Below, piece after piece: positions 12,423-23,854 of a DNA stretch of 64,000 nt (position 1 is its first letter; each line of letters begins with the position of its first letter). The DNA is from Eutypella sp. D-1 (taxonomy: Eukaryota; Ascomycota; Sordariomycetes; Xylariales; Diatrypaceae), in contig JAJTTP010000004.1 of the NCBI GenBank assembly GCA_023313575.1, forward strand, positions 620,001-684,000. The letters are read 5' to 3'. The position numbers and the translations under genes were made by a program. Below the pieces are notes generated by a model. The model saw only the letters and a list, made by a program, of their open reading frames with translations. It was not told the DNA's origin and ran no database searches.

Positions 12423-12668
12423 TTATCGTTGCGCCGGCGGCTTTCCACCAGCCTTGGGGTTGTCCTTCTTCTTTTTCTTGTCTTCCTTCGCCTTCTTCTG
12501 CTCGGGCTTCATGGTCGCGTAATGGATATACCAGATGAAGACACTCTGCAATATGCAGGCGACGAGAGCTACGACTAGGACGGTGAACAGGAAAGGCTGG
12601 TCGTTCAGTGTAGCTACCGCCTGGTCGGAGGCGCCTAGCTTGCCCATAAACCCGAATTGGCCGGACAT
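12423..12668 (-). CDS. Small single-TM protein with lysine-rich tail, 81 aa
   Basis: Single-exon frame from ATG 12668 to the stop at 12423. The N-terminus is short and polar (MSGQFGFMGKLGASDQ). One hydrophobic segment of about 23 residues follows (PFLFTVLVVALVACILQSVFIW), then a strongly basic tail (KKAKEDKKKKKDN). The layout fits a small membrane protein with its basic tail in the cytosol, for example an ER-resident protein. No specific family is recognised. An upstream pyrimidine-rich leader and the lack of overlap with other genes favour it being real. Confidence 0.65.
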   Translation of the reverse strand: MSGQFGFMGKLGASDQAVATLNDQPFLFTVLVVALVACILQSVFIWYIHYATMKPEQKKAKEDKKKKKDNPKAGGKPPAQR

Positions 12669-13727
12669 TTTGACTGAGGTTGTGGTGTGTTAAAGGTGTC
12701 TTGAGTCGTGTTCGATGGCGTTTTCGTCTTTCCTTTCCCCTCTAGAACTGGCAACGGGTTCTTCGAGCGTGTTGATGTGAGCGAATGTTGGGATGTATTA
12801 ATATTTTCTTTCGAGTTGCCAGCGACACGCAATTAAGTTGCAAAGAAGCGGAAGTATCAAGCGAAGGGTTAAATATAGTGTGAACCAGTCACGATAGAAG
12901 AAGATTATTCGAGAAAGAAAGACGAAGATCGCGTCAAGATCAGATTATGCACAGGACTATTATCGGATATTGAGGACAGGAAAGGGAAGAGAAGGGGAAA
13001 AAAAGAAGAACAAAATAATGATGTCGGAGATCGCCCTACAAAGATCGTACCAGGCCAGCCGCTGGGCAGTCTGAAAGTGAAGGTCTGAACCCCTGTGAAA
13101 CTCGTGCGTTTCAGACGCTGCCGCAGAGCCGACTGAAACAGGCATAGTCGGCCGCCGAGCTACGGATCTGATTGGATGGCAAGGTGCGCTCACGACCATT
13201 TGAGGCGTCCCGTCGACCCATTATAAAAAAGCATCTCTGCAAGACTTCGCATTGGGGATTGGGTGTTCACAGTCCAATGAATAGAGAGTACCTGTGCTAT
13301 ACGTTCGTGCCTGACGTTGGGAATCTTGCTGCTCATGGAGATACATTGGGTGAGTCTCACGTGGATAGCCGTTCATATATGTATGTACATACGGGTATGT
13401 ACTATTCTACGGGTAGATATGGGTTAGGGCCAATCTTCAGCGGGTCGCAGGGCCTTTTAGACCCACTACACTCTGCCAGCTGGCGGTAGAAGTGAGATTC
13501 TGGCACTACTTTATCGCACCGGGCCGGCGATAATCTAGACCGATGTCAAAAAAATATCCAGCACTTGAGGAATTAAGGCGGGACCTTAACATTGGTGCAG
13601 GTACATCCCACCACCCACATCATATATCGCACGACGAAACCAAAGCACGCACGAACGAACGAAGGCCGAAAGAGACCGCGCTCACCACCCCTCACCACAT
13701 CCACTGTCGCCAGATGTCAGGGATGCG
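12669..13727. other. Intergenic, divergent promoter region
   Basis: About 1.06 kb between the divergent small-TM gene and uS5m. It includes an A/G-rich tract (about 12970-13015) and TATGTATGTACATACGGGTATGTAC around 13376-13400. No supported gene. An open frame at 13543-13731 overlaps the uS5m leader and is not credible. Confidence 0.55.
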
Positions 13728-15417
13728 ATGAATGTGGCACAACCATTACGGAGCCTGCTGTCCAGGCGGCTGGCGACCGCAGTCAAGCCGACGACAGTAG
13801 CAGCGGCGGCCACCACGGGAGCGACGACAACGACGACGACATCCACAAAACGACCGCAACCACAATGTCGGCATCGACAACCACAGCAACAGACTTGTGC
13901 CTCCTTCCACAGCTCAGCCCGGCTCGAGGCGCGGCGGAAGCCGCGATTCAAGAGCATAAGAGCGGAAGAGATGGGCCTGGTGACGCCTGATGACGTGGAC
14001 AAGTATGCGAAGAAGACGTTCCCCGGGTATACGGAGGAGGAGATGGAGGTGCTGCGGTCCAAGTATACGCCAGAGCAGCTAGCAGCTCTGGAGGCGGGCG
14101 AGGCGGCCATCGACCCGCAGGATCTGACGATTCAGGGCCGTCTGCGCCGGGACCCCTACCGGCTGCCGTACCTGGACGACTTCAGCCGCGTGCTGCCCAT
14201 CGTGGATAAGCGGCCGCGGCCGCACTCGCCGCCAAACACGAAGGCGCGCTTCTTGACGGAGGAGGAGAACTTTGCGGACATGATCAAGTGGATGCGCGAG
14301 CTCGTGCCGCCGGAGATGCAGCACCTGCTAGAGAGCACGCCCGAGATCCAGATCACGCCCGAGGACGAGGAGCGGCTGGCATCCATGACGCCGCAGGAAG
14401 CGCAGCGCGAGCGCGACGCGCTCCAGCGCCAGCTCGCGGAGGCGGAGCACGAGCGCATGAAGCCGCTGTACGCGCACCTCGAGCGGGTGATGCCGCTGGA
14501 GTCGACCAAGCTCTTCGCGGAGCGGTCGTCGATGACGGACAGCGGGGTGTCGAACTCGAGCCTCGTGCCGGAGCTCGGCCAGAAGCTCCGCGGCGTCGAG
14601 GGCCGGTACAAGCCGCCGATCGACCCGGCCGACAACGGCCTCGACGACACGGGCATCTACCAGAACCTCAAGCGCCGCATGGGCGTCAGCGTCGAGGACA
14701 TCCTCGGCGTCCAGGCCAAGGTCCTCGTCGAGCGCTTCGTCTCCAACCAGACCCGTCTCGGCAAGATCCAGAGCGTCTGGGTCCTCGCTATCGCCGGCAA
14801 CGGCAACGGCCGCCTCGGCGTCGGCGAGGCCAAGTCCGTCGAGCCCGCCCTCGCCACTCTGAAGGCCAGACTCCTCGCCATCCAGAACATGCGCCCCATC
14901 CGCCGCTATGAGGACCGCACCATCTTCGGGAAAGTCCGCGCCAAGGTCGGCGCCACCGTTGTTGAGATCGCCTCGAGGCCTCCCGGTAAGTTGCATTCTT
15001 CATGTCTCTTTACCTTTACCTCATAATCCTCATGGCATAATCGTCTTCACCCTATACTGTACTGCCCTATAGATATATCTCACGGATAAAGCCCGTCACC
15101 AGAGAGGAAAAGAAAAGAAAGAAGGAGACCCCTCCCCCTCCCTTTTCTCCTCCATACCGGGTTTGAAGCAACTTTACTGATCAAAGATATTCCCAGGTTT
15201 TGGCCTCCGCGCTTCGCACCGGTTCTTCGAGATCTTCCGGGCGGTGGGGATCCAGGACATCGCGGCCAAGATGCCGCGGGCGCGGAACCCGATGAACTCG
15301 GTCAAGGCGTGCGTAGAGGCGCTGACGAGCCAGAAGGACCCCGAGGAGCTCGCCATCGGCCGTGGCAAGAAGTTCGTCGACGTCCGCAAGGTCTACTACG
15401 GCGGCAACGTGTTCTAA
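13728..15417 (+). CDS. MRPS5: Mitochondrial small-subunit ribosomal protein uS5m
   Basis: Component of the mitochondrial small ribosomal subunit. Exons 13728-14985 and 15197-15417 give 492 aa. The 211-nt intron has donor GTAAGT and acceptor CAG, phase 1. The N-terminus is a long Arg/Ala/Thr-rich mitochondrial presequence. Residues about 75-330 are the fungal-specific charged extension. The S5 domains are unmistakable: an N-terminal RNA-binding part (SNQTRLGKIQSVWVLAIAGN, GRLGVGEAKS) and a C-terminal part (GFGLRASHRFFEIFRAVGI, MPRARNPMNSVKACVEAL) ending KVYYGGNVF. Codon use is extremely GC3-rich, which opens long spurious frames on both strands. Confidence 0.95.
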
Positions 15418-16143
15418 GGTAGTTTCGTGGCGGCCCGGTGGTGGTGGTGGTGGGTTGGGGCTAGACAGGGTGAGAGAAAAATTTAAAGAGAACGGAATGG
15501 AAAACCAAAAAAAAATAAAAAATTTGGAATTGGAAAATCATATGGGGAGGTCAGCCCCTCCCGGTGATGTACGTTGCTGTGCTGTATGGCGTGTACCATA
15601 AGATGTAAATACGAATAACTCCACGGTGCCATATTAAGGCGCGTGGACGCAAGTACGCACAAAATCCGAATTGGCAGACACCTAACCAGGACACCCTCTC
15701 CAGATTTCACAGATGTTGCAAGGGAAGGCACCAGCCACGATAGGGACAAATCATTGATATTTATTTCTCAAGCGACTTGGGGGGTATCTCGTGTGTCTTC
15801 ATGTATCTTCATGTATCTTCATAGCCGGACTCTAAGCGTCCCTGCCTGTCCCCTTCTGTGCAGGTGGTGCCGACACCCAGCCTCCCGTGTCTTCACTGTC
15901 CCTCGTCTGTGTCTGCTGGCGTTTTCGTTCGTCTCTGCTCCGTCGTAGTGTAAGGTTTGTACGGCATGGTGCCTTTCCCTGCCCGTCCATCTATGCACAC
16001 GCAAATCCGTTGCATACCACTTTCATATCATCCCATGATTCGCTTGCTGCCCTTCTATCTATGCATCCCCCGCGTCTCGTAGAATATTTTTTCTTTCTTA
16101 GAAGAGATGCACAGCCCAAACCCACCACGCGGATCGATCAACT
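15418..16143. other. Convergent 3' intergenic spacer
   Basis: About 725 bp between uS5m and DAD3, which point at each other. Contains a GGTGGTGGTGGTGGG run near 15437-15452, an A-rich stretch near 15507-15522, and a short tandem of ATGTATCTTC (about 15797-15822). No gene. Confidence 0.6.
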
Positions 16144-16514
16144 TCAACCGCCACCCTGCGGATCCCCCCAGTTGATCTCCTGCTGCAGGACGATGCTGTA
16201 GACGCTGGCCTTGAGGAGGGTGAAGACGAGGCTGGTCTTGCGCTCGAGCTCGCGCAGGCCGTCGAGGATCTCGGTCGTCGGCTTGTCCGCCATGGTATCT
16301 AGTACGGAGGCGAGCTACATTGACACACACACAGACACTTAGCATTCCCGAATGCGAAGGAATAAGGGGAGAGGGGGGGGGTTGGAGGGGTTAAACTTAC
16401 CTTCCTCATGTTCTCCGCCAACCGCTCGTACTCGTCTAGGACCTCCTGCTCGAGCGGCGTCAGGTCCGGCGGCGAGAGCAGCGAGCTCGTCGTCGGGACT
16501 TGCTGGGAGTCCAT
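16144..16514 (-). CDS. DAD3: DASH (Dam1) complex subunit DAD3
   Basis: Subunit of the fungal outer-kinetochore DASH/Dam1 ring that couples chromosomes to spindle microtubules. Two exons, 16514-16401 and 16314-16144, are joined across an 86-nt intron (GTAAGT..TAG), giving 94 aa, the usual size of Dad3. Family signatures are LTPLEQEVLDEYERLAENMRK in exon 1 and the conserved ILDGLRELERKTSLVFTLLK followed by ASVYSIVLQQEI in exon 2. The protein is helical and coiled-coil-prone throughout. Exon 2 has no long stop-free frame of its own, so the gene is easily missed. Confidence 0.93.
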
Positions 16515-18717
16515 TGTGTTCTTTCCTTCTCTGTGTGTGTGTGTCAAGCCGTCTATTTACACCATCCCTACTCGCTCTTTATCGTCATGGGCGAGTGTAT
16601 CCTACTATCCCCTTTTATATTCTAATTGTCTCATCTGGGCGCGAGGGGCAACGCGTTTTGGGGGGTTGATAGTGGATAGGAAGTCGCGATAAGGAGGATT
16701 AAGAGGATCCGTTACTTGGGTTCCACTGCTGGAGAGCTAGATCTTATCAGTGCCCCGCGTCGGGCTAAGTAGGTAGTTTATACAGTTACGCTACTCGGTC
16801 AATTGACCAATCATGTTTCCTAGCTTCTAATTGGTGGTTTAGGGAGATTCAGCAGTCATGCAAAGCCCAGACTGATTGATGTATACTTTTATCCCTTCAC
16901 TAAATATATTCAACAACTTCTCTACAATTTCACTCATCATTCATTCCCTTTTGGGACTTCATTATTCTTTCCCCTTTCCCTTCATTTTAGCTCAGCCGCT
17001 CTGCCCGCGGAAAGGCGGGCAATCTAGAACTTGGTGTATAATCAGAGCGCCTCATAATCCCTTCTCGTTCTGGTATCTAGGTTGACATGAATTCACGTAT
17101 ACTCTGGAGAGCATTGTCGAAACTGTAGTATATAGGTGACAACTACCTAGCAGCCGAGGCACAACCATAAGGCTTAGTCAATGAAACGATATTATTATAC
17201 GGAAACCCGTTTGGTTTTGATAGTAGAAGGTTCGTTTCAACGATTTGTTTTTCCCACATGGGTTGATCATCATTTTGTGGAGCGGTGCTCCGTCATTACA
17301 ACACGCAAAGTGAGAAGGTAGTCTTCTCAGAGAGCGGCCACCATGTTCTGTCTCTAAAATCGAAATAGATTTAGGTCATCACGGCGTCATTCATTAGGAA
17401 GACTCGTAAGTAACTTCGATGCAATGATGAATTCGTATCTGCTCGAAACGGGGGGGTGAAGCGCTTATCGAAGATCCAACACCACTAGAAATCACTGTCC
17501 GATATCACTACTTGCCGGTGAATGAACAGTTTTGTTTTCCACCCCCACCTTTTACAGTAGAGAGGCATTTCTCTGACCTCGTATGCACGGCCGGGAATAT
17601 CAGTAGGTCACGCACGGGGTTAGTAGAATATAATTGATTACATGTTTCAGGTGAATGCCGACTTCCGAATTGAAGCACCGTACGATCAAATAAAGACATA
17701 TAATCGAGCGACCAGACCAAAGGTAGGGATTGGTGCGATTATTGCAATGCGCTGCCCTTGCCCTATCCTGTCGGCCCTTGCCTACATATTCATTCTCATG
17801 AGCGCCGACCAATGGATACGGCATGTGCGAACTTGCGCCGCATGGGTAATTCCGCGCTGAAGAACGTGGACGACCGGCACTATCCCGGGGAAGAACACGC
17901 GCCAGTCCGGGAGGCTACTTAGATGCGACGCTGGTATATAAAACTTGCCGCCGCGGACCGGGGTTAAGCAACACATCGTCCGACATTCTCTGACGACTGA
18001 CTGCATAGTATATAGAGATTGTCTTCTGGATACCCCTGGGCTGAATTGGACCGGTTCATCTAGGGTAAGCTTTTACCAAGCTTTCTTGGCTGGAGATCCG
18101 GAGCTTGTGTGCCATCTATGTGGGGCCCCGACTCTAGCTTTTACCCCTGACGCCCCTATCCTAGGAACGTGGTGGGCAATGAGCTATGCGGGTGATATTT
18201 GTATTCCGTACGTCATTCCCCAATCTCGATGGAGCGAAAAATAACAGTTCTTTGACGTATTTGACTACCGATTATGCATAAAGGGCATAATAATATCTAA
18301 CTCCTATTCGGACTAACTCGGCATCCCAATGGTTCCTGTCGTGAGGCTCCCTTTCCCCTCTAGGAATGCGGGTTCTAGTTCTAGACCACGAAAGGGTGTG
18401 CCCACCGGAGATGAGAGGGCGTCATCTCCACCTAATTAATATATTCGTTTCGGCCGAACGTTTGCTTTCTTCACGGACTACGGAACATGACAAGCATATG
18501 TAAACGTGCGATGCGTAGTTGTCACACTCACTGATAGGTAGTATAAAAACAACTCGCCGCCGCCCACCATGATGCTGCTGTCTACTAGGATCCTCACCTC
18601 ATAGCCTTCCCTTCCTTTCTAAGGCCAGTCCTTCCTTCATTCATTCATCTTCATTTCCAGCCCGCGGGAAGCATTCTTTCTTTTTGTATACTTTTTACCA
18701 ACCAGCATCTACACGCC
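16515..18717. other. Long intergenic region upstream of the polygalacturonase gene
   Basis: About 2.2 kb between divergent DAD3 and the endopolygalacturonase. Open frames at 17642-17860 and 17945-18244 show no domain, bias or splice support. The 3' end holds the putative core promoter of the pectinase gene, listed separately. Confidence 0.55.
18541..18604 (+). promoter_or_regulatory. Putative core promoter and short upstream ORF of the endopolygalacturonase
   Basis: A TATA box (GTATAAAAAC, 18541-18550) lies about 170 nt upstream of the pectinase ATG. A short ORF follows at 18569-18604 (ATG in CCCACCATGATG context, 11 codons, then TAG). If transcription starts just after the TATA box, this would be an upstream ORF in the leader. 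If it starts further down, it is untranscribed. Inference only. Confidence 0.4.
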
Positions 18718-19815
18718 ATGTACATCGCCGGCGCTCTTACTCTTCTCGGGCTCAGCAGCTGGGCTGTTGCGGCCCCTGCTGTGAGCGCGCTCGAGGAGCG
18801 CGCCAGCTGCACTTTTACTTCGGCGGACGCCGCCGCGGCGGGCAAGAAGTCCTGCAGTGCCATCGTGCTCAACGGCATCGCCGTGCCCGCGGGCAAGACG
18901 CTCGACCTGACGGGCCTCAACAAGGGCACGACCGTGACCTTCGAGGGCACCACCACGTTCGGGTACAAGGAGTGGGAGGGCCCGCTGATCAGCGTCTCGG
19001 GCACCGGCGTCACTGTCAAGGGCGCCCCGGGGCACCTCATCGACGGCGGCGGCGCGCGCTGGTGGGACAGCAAGGGCACCAACGGTGGCAAGAAGAAGCC
19101 TAAGTTCTTCTACGCGCATAGCTTGACCTCTTCCACCATCTCCGGTCTCAACGTCAAGAACACCCCCGTCCAGGGTTTCTCCATCAACGGCGCCACCGGC
19201 CTCACCGTGCAGGATATCACTATCGACAACTCGGCCGGCGACACCGCCGGCGGCCACAACACCGACGCCTTCGACGTCGGCTCCTCCAGCGGCATCCGCA
19301 TCATCGGCGCCAACATCCGCAACCAGGACGACTGTCTGGCGATCAACTCCGGCACCGACATCCTGTTCTCGGGTGGCAAGTGCTCGGGCGGGCACGGGCT
19401 GAGCATCGGATCGGTGGGCGGGCGCAAGGACAACACGGTGAGCGGGGTGGTGATCCGGGACTCGTCGATCAGCGACTCGCAGAACGGGGTGCGGGTGAAG
19501 ACGGTGGCGGGGGCCACGGGCTCCGTGCAAAACGTGACGTACTCGGGCATCACGCTCAGCAACATCTCCAAGTACGGCGTCGTCGTGCAGCAGGACTACG
19601 AGAACGGCAGCCCCACCGGCAAGCCCACCACCGGCGTCCCCATCACCGACCTCGCCCTCAGCGGCGTTACCGGCTCCGTCGCCTCCGGCGCCACTGAGGT
19701 CTACATCCTCTGCGGCAAGGGTTCCTGTTCTGACTGGACTTGGTCCAATGTCAAGGTCACCGGCGGCAAGAAGAGCACCGCCTGCTCGAACGTCCCGGCG
19801 GGCGCGTCGTGTTAA
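18718..19815 (+). CDS. Secreted endopolygalacturonase (GH28)
   Basis: Hydrolyses alpha-1,4 bonds in polygalacturonan of plant pectin, outside the cell. Single exon, 365 aa, typical for fungal endo-PG. Signal peptide is residues 1-19 (cut near AVAAP), then a short propeptide ending at a dibasic-like LEER before ASCTF. All GH28 catalytic motifs are present: NTD at 181-183, DD at 204-205 (QDDCLAI), the GHG motif around His226 and the RVK motif at 259-261. The pairs of Cys expected for endo-PGs occur, including near the C-terminus ([20 protein letters not shown]). No intron interrupts the frame, and GC3 is high. A plant-associated or saprotrophic lifestyle is implied. Confidence 0.95.
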   Translation: MYIAGALTLLGLSSWAVAAPAVSALEERASCTFTSADAAAAGKKSCSAIVLNGIAVPAGKTLDLTGLNKGTTVTFEGTTTFGYKEWEGPLISVSGTGVTVKGAPGHLIDGGGARWWDSKGTNGGKKKPKFFYAHSLTSSTISGLNVKNTPVQGFSINGATGLTVQDITIDNSAGDTAGGHNTDAFDVGSSSGIRIIGANIRNQDDCLAINSGTDILFSGGKCSGGHGLSIGSVGGRKDNTVSGVVIRDSSISDSQNGVRVKTVAGATGSVQNVTYSGITLSNISKYGVVVQQDYENGSPTGKPTTGVPITDLALSGVTGSVASGATEVYILCGKGSCSDWTWSNVKVTGGKKSTACSNVPAGASC

Positions 19816-21054
19816 GGAGGGAAACTACAGGCTCAGCCTCGCCTATTAAAACAGCCACCAAGCACATTTTTCGCCTTTTCATAAATTATATTGTATTACT
19901 AAGTTAACCAGCAACTGCGTGTGTGTATGGGCTTGATGGCGTCAATATTAAGAACAGGGCAAACTGTTCGCTGCCGAAATATACGGTCGTTGCAGGACGT
20001 TAGTCATAACCGGACTTAAGCATGGTAACACACAAGGTTAACGATACCATGACAATTGCATTTGCAAACTTTCCTGCTTAAACTCTTGGGCTACAAGTTG
20101 AACATCTTCTACCTCGGCTGCGGAAGCACTCTTTTAAGATATATGATTGGGCTTTTTTTTCTACTTCGCCTGCCATTCTGCTCCTTTAACGGAAGCCAAG
20201 CATTGTACAAGCTCAAGAGACTTCCAATAACCTTTCAGTATCAACTAGCGCACGACACGATATTGAGGGGTAAGCTGCACGCAAATGCGAATACCGTTTC
20301 CACATAACTGGGAGGCGTTCTTTTGAGGATTGATGTCCAGTCTAGGCCAATAGAATATGTTCTACCGAGCTTTGTCTTAGGTACCACCTGCGCACTTAAT
20401 AGACTACTAGGTACGACGGTACCTAGGAGACACGTCAGTACCTACCTACCTCCTAGGTACCTACTAGGTAGGTATGTAGGCACCTAGGTACCTAGGTAGG
20501 TAAGAAGTTCGCAGCAGATGGAGATTACCTAGGTAGTTGCTGATATACGTAGGCATTGTCAGGATAGTATTCGGAGTGGATAAAGGATGGTTAGGGGCAG
20601 ACAAAAGGCCCAAGAGTTGGTCGCGAACCATAGATCTCAGGTACTTACGTACATACTTAGTAGTAATTAAGCGGTCACCCACGGAATAAATAGTTGAAGT
20701 TAAACCTCGAAATCCTTAATACCTAGCCGGGTTCAATAGTATTACTGTACGCATCTGGCTTATAAACAATCAACCTGGGAAGCTACCTAAGTATCTAGGT
20801 ACCTACCTGCCCAACCTAAGCTACCTACCTAGCTCTAGGTACCTGTATACCGACAGCGTTACCCCTTACGAACAAGCCGTGCTCACAGGTCCAGTTATAG
20901 GTCTTAGGACGGCTATTTTATTCGCTGCACAAATATACAAAAACTTGCTATACCATGCCAGTCCAAATCAGTAAGTAGCCTGCCTACCGAATGTAGGACT
21001 ACCTCCCACAGCACGATACTATGGAGGCCCCTATATGATATACTACATATGTAG
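19816..21054. other. Intergenic, CCTAGGTA-rich spacer
   Basis: About 1.24 kb after the pectinase. Between 20390 and 20540, and again at 20780-20845, the sequence is dominated by overlapping TACCTAGGTACC/ACCTACCTAGG words, many of them palindromic. No coding gene is supported. The frame at 20056-20307 has no features. The 5' exon(s) of the next gene may lie at the right end of this stretch. Confidence 0.6.
20390..20540. repeat. Dispersed palindromic CCTAGGTA-type repeat cluster
   Basis: The segment from about 20390 to 20540 consists largely of ACCTAGGTACC, TACCTACCTACC and CTAGGTAGGTA words on both strands. It can fold back on itself. The same words recur singly at 937, 9950, 10060, 10190, 20790 and 22200. 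A second dense patch is at 20785-20845. Confidence 0.7.
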
Positions 21055-22106
21055 TTTGTTGCCTCCCCAGGTAACCTATCATACCTACTGATACCATTAA
21101 AAGGCGACCAAGTTCCCACACATCGTTGGCGCACTCGAGCTTCCATTCCTACAAAAGCCCCTTCCGATAGAAAACTCGCTTGCCCGTTCTTCAAACATAA
21201 TAAACACAAGTACCGGATGTCAAGGACATGCTGTGGTCCCGGATGGGACGAGATTCACCGAGTCAAGTAAGTAGAGGAACCCATGACCTTGAGACATGAT
21301 AGAACCATCGCTTCAGACGTTAACATCGAGATATTCCAAAGAGAGCACCTGTATCGGCGCCACTGCGCACCACGATACCAGTGCGCTCGATGCTTACAGG
21401 ATTTCAAGACCAGCGTTGGTCTGTCTAGCCATCAGCGGGAGGTTGAGCCCTGCCAGCTTGCCGTACCTAACGGACAAGACGAGTTTATCAATAAGGACCA
21501 AGAAGAACAGCTCAGGGGAAGAGGGAAGAACGCCCCACTAAAACCTGACCAGGAGAAGTGGGCCGATATCTACAGGGTTCTCTTCCCACATGAAGATGTT
21601 CCCAGTCCGTGTACGTCGATAGATACGCTCTCATTCTCCATCCATAGTACCTGCTAATGTGGACTCGAACAGATTACGAAGAGGACGATTTTGACGATCC
21701 TCATGGTTCAACCGGTCAGCGTTTAGAGGAGTATTCTCGATACTTCTCGAATGAGCTTGTTACATTGTTCCAGCGTGAACTAAGTTCACTCCCCGAGAGT
21801 GAGTTGAATGACTCAATGAGAGATCGGATCCTCCAGATAGTCACGAGGGTGGTGCCTCAAGTGCATCAGAGTTACCAGTCCACCAACGGCATCGTCTCTA
21901 AAACTGCGGACGTAGGGCCGTCCTCGGGTATCAGTCAGAGTGACCCACTACTGCAATGGGACTTCTCACTGCATGAGACGTCGGTCGCTAATAGTCAACC
22001 TCCAAACGCACTCGGGCCCGTCGCCTCCATGCCCGGGACGAACAACATGGCAGATGCTGAATTTCTTCGGGAGATAGACAATGCGCAGTATCTTCAATTC
22101 TACTAG
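21055..22106 (+). CDS. C2H2-type zinc-finger-like protein, 5' end unresolved
   Basis: Internal and 3' exons are clear: an exon ending 21266, then 21342-21610 and 21673-22106 (stop). The junctions rebuild a hallmark block of a large fungal family of uncharacterised zinc-finger-like proteins: LACPFFKHNKHKY, CCGPGWDEIHRVK, EHLYRRHC, YQCARCLQDF, then a KWADIYRVLFP..PSPYYEEDDFDD stretch. The remainder is Ser/Gln-rich. The frame before 21266 is open back to a stop at 21052-21054 but contains no ATG. Either an upstream exon exists (a good acceptor, CCTCCCCAG, ends at 21070) or the gene is 5'-truncated. The 5' boundary given is only the limit of the open frame. Role unknown; nucleic-acid binding is inferred from Cys/His spacing. 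Confidence 0.7.
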
Positions 22107-22944
22107 AGTTGAGGTTAAAAGTGGAGTTATCGTGAATTTTTAGTGGGGTACGGAATAGGGGAATGTCGATGATATACATAATGCTTTAGATCTAGTACCT
22201 GTATGATTTCCTTAGCGAATACTTAGGTAGATGTTATCCACCTTGAGCTCCTAAAGGGGTACCTTGCTTAAGGTACGCTATTACTGTTTAACTTATTGTG
22301 GAGAAGATACCTAGATGTAGTATATTGCTTTGGTATGCTTTTTCCAACCCAACAGTATGTGCACATCTCCTGTCGACTACTCGTTCCCTTGAAATAGCTC
22401 TCGGGACCTAGCATGTTTCAATGTTTTTAGCCAGTTCTGATATGCCTGTAAGATTGCCAATGTACTCAGATTTAAAATCACATATAGGGCCGGCTTTGGT
22501 ATTTGTCGGCCGTTGCCGGCGGCTTGAACGCTGACAAATTGCCTTGTGTCTATTGTACTCGATATAAATGGATTCATGCCTCTATGCCAAAGTAGCTCTC
22601 CTGACGCTAACTATCTAGAGGCGAAAAATTGGTAAGATAACTGCACTGAACTGTATTGTTCTGAGTCCTTCCCAAGCCTCTAGTGGAGGGAGGTCTGGGT
22701 GAAATGTACCAGTCAGATCATGGTAATTCTGAGTCAATTAGTCCTGATAATCTGCATTCTAGATAATCCGCATTCTAGACAGATACTTTAAAGGGTCGAT
22801 ACCGTCTCTGCTACTGTTAAAAAGCGGGAGGCTTCAAAGACCGTACAGAGTTGCAGAAGACAACTTATAACTATTTTCGAATTCACTAATTGACCCAAAA
22901 TAAAGTTACATATCTAAACTGAACGATCTCAGCCACGATATGAC
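22107..22944. other. Convergent intergenic spacer
   Basis: About 840 bp between two convergent genes. It is AT-rich, with one near-duplicate TCTAGATAATCCGCATTCTAGA pair around 22756-22782. No gene supported. Confidence 0.55.
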
Positions 22945-23854
22945 TCAGACAGGGATCTTCTTTACGAAGTCCTGGACGGTATCAACGACGCCTTCTGTCC
23001 AACTAAGGTGAGGCGAGTGCCCGGCCGGGCAGCGATACATGATGAACGGGCTGGTCTTGAGCCCCTGAAGCGCCGCCATATTTTCCTGGTACTCCTTAGG
23101 TAGCGTTAGGTCCCCCTTGAGCACCAAGTACGCACAGGGAAGCGCGCTGTAGGCGTCGTTGGTCAGCTTGGTGGTCAGGACGGGAGACGCGGTGAGCCCT
23201 GCCGCCCACTTTCGCGCGACCTCCGGGTCGAGGTCATTGAATAGATGCTTCTCGGCCTCGACGATGGTACCGAGGCCGGCGGCACCGTGCTTCTGTTAGG
23301 CGGTTCCCTCGTTAGAGTGCTTGTAGCCAAGGTACGAAGGACGTGAACCCGCGTGAGCTTACATGAAAACGCATGAAGTGCGGCGTGACGACGGTTCCGT
23401 CCTTCGGTTGAAAGAAGCTGTAGATCGATTCGCCAACGGGAATGACGAATGCACCCACGTACAGGATACCAATTATACCCCCGGAAAGTCCTCTCGCTTT
23501 GCGGGACTCAAACTGTAGATCTGGTCGAGCTGCTTCCGTAGCGACCCAGCCGCCGGCGGAATGGGCGAGCAGGAGCACTTTCTTCCCAGAGTCGCTAATC
23601 AAGTGCTCTAATACGCCAAGAACAACCTGCGCATCCTCCTCACCCTGAGGATAGCCTCCTTCTGGGGGTTCTCGGTCGAAGTCAGGATTGCTGATGTCGC
23701 CAACGTTTAGTTTGGTGAGGTCGGCGGTGGGTAGCTGAGGACAGCGGGCGTCTATTCCCCTAGATTTGAAAGCCTCGACCAGAGACGTGTAAGGCGCCGG
23801 GGTGTGGTAAGACCCATGGCAAATGGCGACAGCGAGATCGGAAGAGCAGGTCAT
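22945..23854 (-). CDS. Alpha/beta hydrolase (AB_hydrolase_6 type)
   Basis: Two exons, 23854-23363 and 23292-22945, phase 0, give 279 aa. The fold is recognised from the oxyanion-side VAICHGSYHTPAPY, the nucleophile elbow AHSAGGW, and a C-terminal block with GD after YLVLK and the likely catalytic His in PAGHSPHLSW. It is close to the fungal group of small cytosolic esterases with the HG..H..PAPY start, whose members include salicylate-ester-like and other carboxylesterases. The substrate is unknown. No signal peptide. The intron donor is GTAAGC and the acceptor CAG. The exon sequence continues the cap region without loss of motifs. Confidence 0.88.

Noticed and set aside
14288..14996. Long frames of over 200 codons in other frames of the uS5m exon
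   Set aside because: Shadow frames from the very GC-rich uS5m exon, which itself carries the clear S5 domains.
17642..18244. Two + frames of 72 and 99 codons upstream of the pectinase
   Set aside because: No domain, bias, splice sites or conserved motifs; fits chance in 2.2 kb.
18709..19530. 273-codon open frame antisense to the endopolygalacturonase
   Set aside because: Arg/Val/Asp-rich translation produced by GC3 bias of the GH28 exon; no domain and the opposite strand has all catalytic motifs.
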